A DNA stretch of 64,000 bases, taken from CBFHSF01 sp965661055. GTDB lineage: Bacteria; Bacteroidota; Bacteroidia; Flavobacteriales; Schleiferiaceae. The position numbers were made by a program, and so were the translations under genes. The stretch lies in NCBI GenBank assembly GCA_965661055.1, contig CBFICS010000010.1, forward strand, positions 8,571 to 72,570. Direction: 5' to 3'. The notes beneath the pieces are model-generated. The model did no database searches, was not told where the DNA came from, and worked only from the letters and a program-made list of their open reading frames with translations. Positions 54,353 through 62,473 of this stretch are shown here, piece after piece (the first letter of the stretch is position 1; each line of letters opens with the position of its first letter).

Positions 54353-54675
54353 GATTCGTATTTTACCCGTTGAAATTAATACAATTCTGCGATTCATTTG
54401 ATGTTTGATGAAATTTGCTGCTGGCTAAGCTCTAAAAGATTTATATCAAAGGGTCTATGCTTTTCAACGCCTTAAATCGCTTATAGTGTTTTTTTGTTTT
54501 TCTGTAAGTGTAATCCTATGGCCCTCGGCAAAGTTTTTTTTTTCTACATACCTTTCTCAAGGTCAAAAATTCACCCGCAGAATGAGGAAGAAAGTGAAAA
54601 TACTCGTAAACTCATGACCCAAAAAGAATTTCTAAAAAATGCAATCAAACATTTTCAATGCATTAATTTTATGGC
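54353..54675. other. Intergenic region without a supported gene
   Basis: This is the only gap over 300 bases. It lies between divergent genes and should carry two promoters. TAATTTTA at 54664-54671 is a near match to the -7 element for the ABC operon. The one open frame here (54494-54682) is low-complexity in amino-acid make-up and overlaps the ABC gene, so I do not call it. I see no tRNA, repeat or strong hairpin. Confidence 0.5.
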
Positions 54676-55299
54676 ATGCTAACAACAAGAAACCTCACGT
54701 ACAGTTATTCTTCACAATCGGAGATTTCATTCCCCGACCTGACCTTAGCAGACCCCAAGTCGCTAATTTTAGGTCCTTCAGGACGTGGAAAATCTACCTT
54801 ACTTCACCTCCTCACCGGAATTCTGCCCTTACAGTCTGGAGAAATTATTCTAAATGACTTTTCGTTTTCTCAACAATCTGTTAGTTCTATAGACCGCTTT
54901 CGCGGGAAGGAGATTGGGTTGGTATTTCAAAAGCCTCACTTCTTTCCGGCCTTAACCGTACTGGAAAATCTACTGGTTAAAAACGTGGGAAATTCTCATA
55001 AAATTGAGTCCTCAGAGGCCATGAGTCTTTTAGAGGAGTTAGGCATTCAAGATCAAGCCCAAAAAAACATAAACCACCTCAGTGTGGGTCAACAACAAAG
55101 GGTTTCTATTGCCCGAGCCATTTTAGGAAATCCAAAGTTCATTTTTGCGGATGAACCTACCAGTGCCTTAGATGATCAAAACGCGAGAGCTGTTATTGAA
55201 TTGCTAGACAAAATCACCTCTAAATACCATGCGCAGCTGATTGTAGTAACCCATGACCAGAGGTTAAAATCTGAATTTAATACCCTAATAGAATTATGA
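54676..55299 (+). CDS. ABC transporter ATP-binding protein (LolD/MacB-like, zinc-operon type)
   Basis: 207 aa. Walker A is GPSGRGKST near residue 34, the signature is LSVGQQQRVSIARA near 134, Walker B is FIFADEPTSALD, and the switch is VVTHDQ. Its size and the motif LVFQKPHFFPALTVLENL place it with LolD/MacB-type ATPases that work with FtsX-like permeases rather than classic importers. Its stop overlaps the permease start as ATGA. The gene order ATPase, permease, CFFCG protein matches the Pseudomonas PA4064-PA4066 type of zinc-linked locus. Confidence 0.93.
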   Translation: MLTTRNLTYSYSSQSEISFPDLTLADPKSLILGPSGRGKSTLLHLLTGILPLQSGEIILNDFSFSQQSVSSIDRFRGKEIGLVFQKPHFFPALTVLENLLVKNVGNSHKIESSEAMSLLEELGIQDQAQKNINHLSVGQQQRVSIARAILGNPKFIFADEPTSALDDQNARAVIELLDKITSKYHAQLIVVTHDQRLKSEFNTLIEL

Positions 55300-56525
55300 A
55301 TCTCTTTGTATTAGCTTGGAAGAACACTTGGGAAAAGCCTTTGTCTAGTGGACTGAGTATTCTACTTACCGGATTGAGTATTGGGGTATTTCTATGGATT
55401 TCATTCGGCGCCCAGGCTATTGAAGAGTCCATCAAGAAAGACCTAAAAGACATTGACCTCGTGGTGGGTGCTAAAGGAAGTCCACTACAGCTTATCTTAA
55501 GCAGTGTTTATCACATCGACAATCCCACAGGGAACATCAACGCCATAGAAGCTCAGAAAATAGCGAAAAATTCACTCGTCAAAACAGCGATTCCGCTGGC
55601 CCTAGGCGACAATTATAAGAACTTTAGAATTGTTGGTTCAGACCATCAATTGATCAACCACTACGGAGGTGAATTGCAATCGGGCGAAGGCTTTCATCAC
55701 AATTACGAGGTGGTGATTGGTAGTAATGTGGCCCAAACTACGGGTCTCAAGGTTGGAGACAAGTTTTTTGGGAATCACGGGGTTCAAGGCGATTTTGAGG
55801 CTCATGACCACGCATCGTTGGTGGTATCCGGAGTTCTCAAACCTTCAAATTCTGTCTTAGACAAGTTGATCATCACTCCTTTACCCACGGTTTGGGCGTC
55901 TCACAGCCACTCAGATGAACACGATTCTCATGCACACCATGAGCAGGGTGATTACATTTTTGAATATCCGCAAGACAGCACCGCAGAAATTACTGCTCTT
56001 TTATTGTCCTATGCCACCCCTATGGCAACCTTTCAACTACCTAGATACATAAACTCTCAAACCAATATGCAAGCGGCTATGCCGGCCATTGAGGTCAATC
56101 GATTAATTGGACTTCTCGACGGACTGGTATCTCTACTAAAAACCTTAGCCATTGTCATTCTCTTGGTTTCGGGGCTCAGTATTTTTATTGGGCTTTACAA
56201 CCAGTTACAACAGCGAAAAATCGCGTTAGCCTTGCTAAGAGTTCAAGGCGCTAAAAAGATTACCCTTTGGTTTTCATTGACCTTAGAGGGTATTTACTTA
56301 GCGCTTCTTGGTTTTGTGTTAGGGTATATAATTAGCCGAAGTGGGCTTTTGCTCATGAATGGCATCTTTGAATCTGATTTTCAACAAGGGATTGTTTTTC
56401 AATGGATTACACAGAGTGACTTCGTGTTACTTTTAGGTTCTATTGGGCTGGGCATAATTTCTGCTTTACCCTCTTCTATTAGAGCATTTACCTTAAATTT
56501 GTCAAAAACACTGCATCATGCGTAG
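55296..56525 (+). CDS. FtsX/MacB-like ABC permease with a histidine-rich periplasmic loop
   Basis: 409 aa. One N-terminal helix is followed by a long periplasmic MacB-like core domain (about 50-265) and three C-terminal helices (about 280-400; FTLNLSKTLHHA at the end). Within the periplasmic part, about residues 202-217, lies a stretch with six histidines in sixteen residues (SHSHSDEHDSHAHH), and further His near FHHNYE and EAHDHAS. Such clusters bind zinc or similar metals. The loop may stand in for the separate His-rich binding protein of related systems. It overlaps the next gene by eight bases. Confidence 0.9.
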   Translation: MNLFVLAWKNTWEKPLSSGLSILLTGLSIGVFLWISFGAQAIEESIKKDLKDIDLVVGAKGSPLQLILSSVYHIDNPTGNINAIEAQKIAKNSLVKTAIPLALGDNYKNFRIVGSDHQLINHYGGELQSGEGFHHNYEVVIGSNVAQTTGLKVGDKFFGNHGVQGDFEAHDHASLVVSGVLKPSNSVLDKLIITPLPTVWASHSHSDEHDSHAHHEQGDYIFEYPQDSTAEITALLLSYATPMATFQLPRYINSQTNMQAAMPAIEVNRLIGLLDGLVSLLKTLAIVILLVSGLSIFIGLYNQLQQRKIALALLRVQGAKKITLWFSLTLEGIYLALLGFVLGYIISRSGLLLMNGIFESDFQQGIVFQWITQSDFVLLLGSIGLGIISALPSSIRAFTLNLSKTLHHA

Positions 56526-56949
56526 GTATATTATCCTTTCGGCTTTTTTGTTATCCAGTCTTTTTAGTTTTTCTCAAGAGAAATTGGTTTGGTTTGTACT
56601 TCAGCAAACCACTTATGAGGTGACTGAAGAGTCTGGTGCACTGGGTAATTTCAAACCTCGGTTCTCTACCACTCTTGAGAAGTACGACGGTAAAGAAGTC
56701 ATCATTCAAGGATTTATTATCCCCATGGAGGTTTCAGATAACAAGTACGTTCTCAGCATGAATCCGTTTAGTTCTTGCTTTTTCTGTGGCAACGCAGGAC
56801 CAGAAACCGTCATTGAATTGATATTTAAAGATCCTCAAAGTAAATTCCTTACCGATCAGTTTATCTTGGTAAAAGGTACTTTACGCCTCAATAGATATTC
56901 TACCGGAGGATTTTTCTACACGCTAGAAAATGCAGAAAACCATGGCTAA
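56518..56949 (+). CDS. Secreted CFFCG-motif protein, distantly DUF3299-like (first copy)
   Basis: 143 aa with a signal peptide ending LFSFSQ. The domain pattern is KYDGKEVIIQGFIIPMEV, then SMNPFSSCFFCGNAGPETVIEL and QFILVKGTL, resembling a small OB-like fold. The order GKxVxIxGFxxPxE followed by a Cys/Pro-rich PE(T/S) segment recalls DUF3299 proteins of zinc-linked ABC loci. The CxxCG pair suggests metal binding. The start overlaps the permease by eight bases. The next gene is a clear duplicate. Confidence 0.78.
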   Translation: MRRYIILSAFLLSSLFSFSQEKLVWFVLQQTTYEVTEESGALGNFKPRFSTTLEKYDGKEVIIQGFIIPMEVSDNKYVLSMNPFSSCFFCGNAGPETVIELIFKDPQSKFLTDQFILVKGTLRLNRYSTGGFFYTLENAENHG

Positions 56950-57379
56950 TAGATTTCTACCCTTGGTCTTTCTGTTGCTTGCCTTTTCTTGGCAAAAAGT
57001 TCCTGAAAAGCTAAATTTTCAAGAGCTAATGTCACTTCAGTTTGAAGAAGTATTCAATAGCGAAAAGGAGAAATGGGAATATCTTCCAAAATTTTCAAAA
57101 CATTTAATGGAGCTTAACGGTACTGAGGTAACCCTTAAGGGGTATGTAATCCCAATGGACCTTGAAGGGGTTAATTTTGCTCTTTCTGCCTACCCCTTTA
57201 GCTCTTGCTTCTTTTGTGGCGGTGCTGGACCTGAATCGGTGGTCGAATTGGTCTTAGATAAACCCAAAAAGTACAAAACAGATCAAATTGTAACTTTTAA
57301 GGGTAAGTTTATCATCAGTGACCAAATCAATACTTCATTTTTCTATACCTTAGAAAGCGCTGAAGAATTAAAGAAATAA
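56942..57379 (+). CDS. Secreted CFFCG-motif protein, distantly DUF3299-like (second copy)
   Basis: 145 aa from ATG 56942 with a signal peptide ending FSWQK; another ATG at 56930 is possible but would precede the basic n-region. It repeats the pattern of its neighbour: LNGTEVTLKGYVIPMDL, then AYPFSSCFFCGGAGPESVVEL and KTDQIVTFKGKF. The shared PFSSCFFCG block with GPE shows tandem duplication, now diverged elsewhere. It overlaps the first copy by eight bases and is two bases from the hydrolase. Confidence 0.77.
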   Translation: MANRFLPLVFLLLAFSWQKVPEKLNFQELMSLQFEEVFNSEKEKWEYLPKFSKHLMELNGTEVTLKGYVIPMDLEGVNFALSAYPFSSCFFCGGAGPESVVELVLDKPKKYKTDQIVTFKGKFIISDQINTSFFYTLESAEELKK

Positions 57380-57381
57380 TA

Positions 57382-58389
57382 ATGAAGAAACTGGTAGTTA
57401 TCCTTGTAGTTCTTGTATTGGCTTACTTTTTAGGTCCCAAGCCCGAAGACCCCAATTACCGCACTGATTTCTATTCTTACTCTTCTTCTCTTCAGCATTT
57501 AGAAGATTCTCTGAATGAGTTTGAAACGCACTACCCTGTTAAACCAAATAACAATTCAAAAATCATTTGGAATGACAGTATTAGACCCACAGAATATTGC
57601 ATTTTATATGTTCATGGTTACTCAGCCTCTCACGTCGAAGGGTTTCCAGCGCACCTAGACTTTGCCAAAAGATACGGCGCCAACCTACTTCTGTTGCGAC
57701 TTCCCGACCACGGAATTATCTCAGAAAACCCCATGTTGAATTACAATCCTGACAGCCTTTGGGAGAGCACCAAAAGAGGACTTGCCTTAGCGCAACGCCT
57801 GGGGAAAAAGGTCATTGTTATGAGCACAAGCACTGGCGGTACCCTTTCTTTAAAGCTTGCCTCGGTTTTTCCGGAGAAGATATTTGCACTGGTAAACTTA
57901 AGTCCCAATGTTCACCCACAACCCTTTACTGCACCCCTTTTAAACAACCATTGGGGAAAAACCATGGCGTGGATTGCCATGCAAGGTGATTTTAGAATAC
58001 TACACAATCTAAAAGACCACCCAGAGTACGATAAATATTGGTACTCTAAATACAGAATAGAATCTTTGGTGAACATGCAACAACTGGTTGAAACCACCAT
58101 GACAGAAGAGACCTTTAAAAAGATCACCGTCCCTAGTCTCACTTTAGTATACTTTAAAAACGACCAAGAGAGAGACGATGTTATTGACGTTTATGATGTG
58201 TTTTGGATGCATGAAGAACTCTCTTCGCCCCTCAAAAAACTCGTTAAACTTCCCAATGCAAAGACCCACCCCATTGGTTCGAGTATATTTTCTAAAGATT
58301 TAGAGGGCGTTGAACAGAATATTTTTGATTTTTGTGATGACGAACTGCACATGAAAGCCATGAACCCTGCAATTACTAGTTCCTTATGA
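57382..58389 (+). CDS. Alpha/beta hydrolase, membrane-anchored
   Basis: 335 aa. A single N-terminal helix (about residues 3-17) anchors or exports the protein. The hydrolase core has YVHGYSASHVEGFPAH (oxyanion region) and the nucleophile elbow MSTSTGG, where the usual first Gly of GxSxG is Ser. Later residues include YFKNDQERDDV (possible acid) and KTHPIG (possible catalytic His). The substrate is unknown, with carboxylester or lipid most likely. It is in tight order with the CFFCG genes and overlaps the next gene by four bases. Confidence 0.82.
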   Translation: MKKLVVILVVLVLAYFLGPKPEDPNYRTDFYSYSSSLQHLEDSLNEFETHYPVKPNNNSKIIWNDSIRPTEYCILYVHGYSASHVEGFPAHLDFAKRYGANLLLLRLPDHGIISENPMLNYNPDSLWESTKRGLALAQRLGKKVIVMSTSTGGTLSLKLASVFPEKIFALVNLSPNVHPQPFTAPLLNNHWGKTMAWIAMQGDFRILHNLKDHPEYDKYWYSKYRIESLVNMQQLVETTMTEETFKKITVPSLTLVYFKNDQERDDVIDVYDVFWMHEELSSPLKKLVKLPNAKTHPIGSSIFSKDLEGVEQNIFDFCDDELHMKAMNPAITSSL

Positions 58390-60335
58390 TGTTTAACCAA
58401 CCCACTTTTTTATGGGGCTTGTTAGGGCTTTCTATTCCGATATTCTACCACCTTTTTCAGCTAAGACGCTATAAAACGGTTTACTACAGCGACATTCGGT
58501 TCTTAAAACAAGTAAAAGACAAATCGTCACAACGCAGAAAGATTGAGCACTGGCTCATTCTTCTCTTGAGGTTATTGGCCATTACCTTTTTTGTTTTTGC
58601 CTTTGCTGATCCGCAATGGGGTACGACTCCCGAAAAAGAGAACAAGACCGTTGGCTTGTACATTGACCTATCACCTTCTATGAATGTTGACGAGTTTGAA
58701 ACCCCCATCTACCTGAAAGCCCTGAGTGATGCAAGAGATATTGTCGCAGACTTTCCGTTAGATGCAGAATTCAGACTGTACGGTCACCCTCAAAGTCCTA
58801 ACGGCATAGAAGTCCTTCACAAAAATGACATCATAAACCTCATAGATCAAACCGATCGCGCCACCTTTGATTTTCAGATAGCCTCCATAGACAAGACTAA
58901 GTTTGGTAACTTCATTGCCTTTTCTGATTTTCAGAAATCTGATCAATGGGAACCTTTTTTGGCAGACACTCAATTAACCGCTGCTACCCTTTTAGACTAT
59001 TCGGTGGCCGACAGCCTTTCTAACTCTACCATAGATTCTATATGGTTTTCTTCACCAGAAAGTCATCTAAATACCACTCAGTCGCTATTTGCAAGGGTCC
59101 TTATGAAACCCGTTTCAGAATCGCCTACCGCCAAGGTAGAATTGTTCTTAAACGGAGAACTTCAGTCAGTAACCCAAGGAGACATCAATACAAGAGGTGA
59201 ATGCATTGTCCAATTTGACCTATACCACAAGTCTTCCGGTTGGACGCGCGGAGAACTAAAGTTAGAAGATCCGAACTTTAGACTAGACAACTCTTTTTAC
59301 TTTTCATACTACGTTAAAGACAAATACAACATTCTTCACTACTACCAAGAACAACCCTTTAAAAAACTAGAGTCCGTTTTTAGCCGTGAAGAAATGAACT
59401 ATCAAAAGGCACCCATTACGGACCTTGACAACCGTCAGATAGAAGCTGCCGATTTAATTGTTTTAGAAGGTGTTAACAGCCTATCACCAGGATGGGTTGA
59501 TGCTATTTCCCAACACATTGGCGAGGGGGCTAACCTATTAATTCTAGAGAGCAACCAACTATCTAGCCTGTTTCAAGGTCCAAGCCCAATAGAATCAGAA
59601 AACAACCAATGGCTTACCCTAGAAGCTAAAGATCCCTTTTACACGGGAGTATTCAGCAAAGAACCCAAAAACACACAAGGAATTACCCTGCCGAGTTCAC
59701 GCGTAATGACCCCTCCTTACAACCGGGTGTACCCGTTGTATGTAAACACCTTAGGCAACGCCTTTGCCAGCAGGTGGAACCTTGGCAATGGGAATGTGGT
59801 TTGGTTGGGAAATACTCCCCGTGAGCTTGACGCCTCTACCCTTGCCAACGATTGGTTTCCGGTGTTTTTCTCAAGATCTCTTCTCTTTGAAAGATCTCCG
59901 GCGGTATTGTACCTCAAGACAGGTACCTCAGAAGGATTTGCCTTGCGAGCCCGTAAAACGGACCAATCTCCTATTCGCCTCATCGACAAAGACGGTGCAG
60001 AATGGATTCCTCAGCAGCAGACCCATGGACAAACCACCCATCTATACCTCCATCCAGAATGGAACCGTGCCGGATTGTTTACGGCGGTTTTAAAAACCGA
60101 TACCATTGGGGCGATAGGCATAAATAATCCTTCCCACGAAAGTGAACTTATCTACTATCACAGTAGAACAAATAGCCTTGAAAGGGAAGGTATTCAGTTT
60201 ATTGATGGCGACAAAAAAGTAACTTCTTTTGCAAAAGATTACCACGACGGGTCTTCCATTTGGAAATATTGTCTCATTTTTGCAATACTCTTTCTGATGG
60301 TTGAAGGACTCTTCTTTAGACTGAGAAGAAATTAG
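58386..60335 (+). CDS. BatA-like membrane protein with a von Willebrand-like domain
   Basis: 649 aa. The first 30 residues match the BatA N-terminal helix pattern (FLWGLLGLSIPIFYHLFQLR), followed by a second helix at about 55-75. A region at 92-190 has a DxSxS-like site (LYIDLSPSMNVD), as in von Willebrand A domains. The long C-terminal part is strand-rich and predicted periplasmic, with a final helix near 625. Bat proteins are linked to aerotolerance and stress. The nearby bat operon partners are absent. ATGATG at 58386 leaves the exact start open by one codon. Confidence 0.82.
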   Translation: MMFNQPTFLWGLLGLSIPIFYHLFQLRRYKTVYYSDIRFLKQVKDKSSQRRKIEHWLILLLRLLAITFFVFAFADPQWGTTPEKENKTVGLYIDLSPSMNVDEFETPIYLKALSDARDIVADFPLDAEFRLYGHPQSPNGIEVLHKNDIINLIDQTDRATFDFQIASIDKTKFGNFIAFSDFQKSDQWEPFLADTQLTAATLLDYSVADSLSNSTIDSIWFSSPESHLNTTQSLFARVLMKPVSESPTAKVELFLNGELQSVTQGDINTRGECIVQFDLYHKSSGWTRGELKLEDPNFRLDNSFYFSYYVKDKYNILHYYQEQPFKKLESVFSREEMNYQKAPITDLDNRQIEAADLIVLEGVNSLSPGWVDAISQHIGEGANLLILESNQLSSLFQGPSPIESENNQWLTLEAKDPFYTGVFSKEPKNTQGITLPSSRVMTPPYNRVYPLYVNTLGNAFASRWNLGNGNVVWLGNTPRELDASTLANDWFPVFFSRSLLFERSPAVLYLKTGTSEGFALRARKTDQSPIRLIDKDGAEWIPQQQTHGQTTHLYLHPEWNRAGLFTAVLKTDTIGAIGINNPSHESELIYYHSRTNSLEREGIQFIDGDKKVTSFAKDYHDGSSIWKYCLIFAILFLMVEGLFFRLRRN

Positions 60336-60358
60336 GGTTTTAAGTTAAATAGATACGC

Positions 60359-61621
60359 ATGAAATTCACTATTAAATCAGCTACACTCATCGATCAAAAA
60401 AGTCCTTTTAACGGAATGGAGGTAGATGTAATCATTGATAAAGATCAAATTGTTGAAGTTTCAAGCGCTATAGAAAACCCCGTAGGCAAGGTGATTGAAG
60501 CCAAGGGAATGTATCTTTCTGCCGGATGGGTAGACGCTCATGTTCAATTTGGCGAGCCTGGCCACGAAGAAAGAGAAACCTTTGATTCGGGTTGTTCTGC
60601 AGCCGCTCACGGCGGATTTACCTCGGTGATGTTAACCCCAGAGGTTACTCCTACTACAGATAACAAGGGAGCTATAGAATACATCTATAGCAAAACCGAA
60701 AGTCAACCCATAAACGTTTATCCTCTGGGCGCAGTTACCACCCAGCGAGATGGAAAAGACCTTGCAGAATTGTTTGACATGTACCAAGCAGGTGCCATCG
60801 GGTTTTACGAAGGCAAAAAAGAAATCAAAAACGCCAACCTCTTGAAGATTGGCCTACAATACAGCTCAACCTTTCAGGCGCCTATATTCTCTATGCCTTA
60901 CGACGAAAACCTAGGTTTTGGCGGACAGATGCACGAGGGAAGTGTTAGTACCCTCTTAGGACTTAAAGGCATTCCTTCTAGTGCTGAAGAGGTGGCTATT
61001 CAAAGAGATTTGAGCATTTTAGAGTATACTGGCGGACATCTACACATTGCTGGGGTTAGCACGGCAAAAGGGGTTGAGAGAATTAGAGAAGCCAAAAACG
61101 CAGGACTGCAAGTGACCGCCAGCGTGGCCCTTTACAGCCTACTTTATACAGACGAGAAAGTCAACGGATACGATACAAACTACAAAACCCTTCCTCCTCT
61201 ACGTCCGCAAAGTGACGTAGACGCCTTGATAGAAGCGGTTATTGATGGGACCCTTGACGTGATCTCTACCGACCACATGCCCAAAGACATTGAGGTAAAG
61301 CAGTGTGAATTTGACCATGCAGAATTTGGTATGGCCATTTTAGAGACCGCTTTCGCGGGAAGTAGCGAACTCATTGAAAAAATAGGACTGGAAAAATGGG
61401 TTGAAATGGTATCGGTAAATCCCCGAAGAATTTTTGACCTACCCGAAATCAGTGTTTCTGAAGGAAATATTGCTGAACTCACCTTGTTTAGCAGTACTGA
61501 AGAATGGACCCTTTCTCAAGCCGAAGCCATGAGCAAGGCGGTAAACAACCCGATGTACCAATCTCATTTAAAAGGAAGAGTAAAAGGAATCTTTAACAAG
61601 GGGCAGTACCTCTCTTTCTAA
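60359..61621 (+). CDS. Dihydroorotase-like protein with degenerate metal site
   Basis: 420 aa with the amidohydrolase fold of type I dihydroorotase. The first metal motif, normally DxHxHxREPG, reads DAHVQFGEPG, with one His and the Arg lost. The later region, normally HxxHVST-like, reads LHIAGVST. The STDHMPKD segment (Asp of the site) is kept. Loss of these ligands suggests an enzyme with altered chemistry or a structural partner of aspartate transcarbamoylase, as pseudo-dihydroorotases are in other bacteria. It lies 23 bases after the BatA-like gene and ends in a four-base convergent overlap. Confidence 0.85.
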   Translation: MKFTIKSATLIDQKSPFNGMEVDVIIDKDQIVEVSSAIENPVGKVIEAKGMYLSAGWVDAHVQFGEPGHEERETFDSGCSAAAHGGFTSVMLTPEVTPTTDNKGAIEYIYSKTESQPINVYPLGAVTTQRDGKDLAELFDMYQAGAIGFYEGKKEIKNANLLKIGLQYSSTFQAPIFSMPYDENLGFGGQMHEGSVSTLLGLKGIPSSAEEVAIQRDLSILEYTGGHLHIAGVSTAKGVERIREAKNAGLQVTASVALYSLLYTDEKVNGYDTNYKTLPPLRPQSDVDALIEAVIDGTLDVISTDHMPKDIEVKQCEFDHAEFGMAILETAFAGSSELIEKIGLEKWVEMVSVNPRRIFDLPEISVSEGNIAELTLFSSTEEWTLSQAEAMSKAVNNPMYQSHLKGRVKGIFNKGQYLSF

Positions 61622-62385
61622 AGGTCAATTACTTGTCCGTCGTACCCTAACTCTACCCCTTCCGGTAAGTTTTTAGACACCTCTTCATGAAGGCCAAGGT
61701 CGTGGCTAATATGGGTAATAATTATGCGATTAAAGGCATGCTGTTTTCCAAACTCAATAGCCTCGTCTAATGAAAAATGACTGTAGTGCGTTTTAAGTCT
61801 AAGTCCGCTTACAATCAAGGTGTCAGCTCCTTTAAACTTCACCTCTTCACCCGGTTCAACCCCTTTGCAATCAGTGAGATAAACCACCTTACCGAATCTA
61901 AATCCTAACACGGGCCAAGGTCCGTGAGTAACCTTAATCGGCACGATATGCGTTTGGTCATCTAAGCCAATTACGCGTGGCATTTCTTCTAAGTCAAAAG
62001 AAGGTGCCCCCGGATATTTGATTTCTTCAAAAGCATACGAGTACATTTCTTTTAGTCGGTTTTGAACCCGTTCAGTAGCAAGTACCCTTACCCCCTTTTT
62101 TTGCTTAAATATCAAGGGGCGCAAATCATCCATACCCGCAATGTGGTCTTGATGTTCATGGGTAAGCAGCAAAAGGTCAATGTGGTGTAAATTATTACTT
62201 AAGAACTGTTGTCTGAAATCTGGTCCGCAATCTACTTGAATGGCATGACCGTTTAGGTTTACATATACAGAAGCTCTAAAGCGTTGATCAAAAGGATTTT
62301 TGCTTTTACAAACCTCACAATCACAACCAATAACGGGTACACCTTGCGAAGTACCCGACCCCAATATGATTAATTGACCTGCCAT
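61618..62385 (-). CDS. PhnP-like metallo-beta-lactamase-fold hydrolase
   Basis: 255 aa. The zinc motif is LTHEHQDHIAG (HxHxDH), with further His in VTHGPWP, HYSHFS and ITHISHD. The N-terminal GTSQGVPVIGCDCEVCKS carries the Cys residues of the extra zinc site found in PhnP. The fold is shared by phosphodiesterases of cyclic phosphates, and the substrate is not known. It is a single gene, divergent from the 62474 gene across 88 bases. Confidence 0.93.
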   Translation of the reverse strand: MAGQLIILGSGTSQGVPVIGCDCEVCKSKNPFDQRFRASVYVNLNGHAIQVDCGPDFRQQFLSNNLHHIDLLLLTHEHQDHIAGMDDLRPLIFKQKKGVRVLATERVQNRLKEMYSYAFEEIKYPGAPSFDLEEMPRVIGLDDQTHIVPIKVTHGPWPVLGFRFGKVVYLTDCKGVEPGEEVKFKGADTLIVSGLRLKTHYSHFSLDEAIEFGKQHAFNRIIITHISHDLGLHEEVSKNLPEGVELGYDGQVIDL

Positions 62386-62444
62386 GAATTAAAATTTGTA
62401 TAAAATTACCCTATAAATCCCAAGAAATAAAGTATTCGTTTAAT

Positions 62445-62452
62445 TACCTTTG
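62445..62452 (+). promoter_or_regulatory. -7 promoter element of the 62474 gene
   Basis: TACCTTTG matches TAnnTTTG, 21 bases before the ATG. No clear -33 TTG is present upstream. Confidence 0.42.
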
Positions 62453-62473
62453 ACAATATGACCTAAAATTTTC

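Noticed and set aside
54494..54682. 62-aa frame in the gap before the ABC operon
   Set aside because: Poor composition, overlap with the ABC start, and no recognisable feature.
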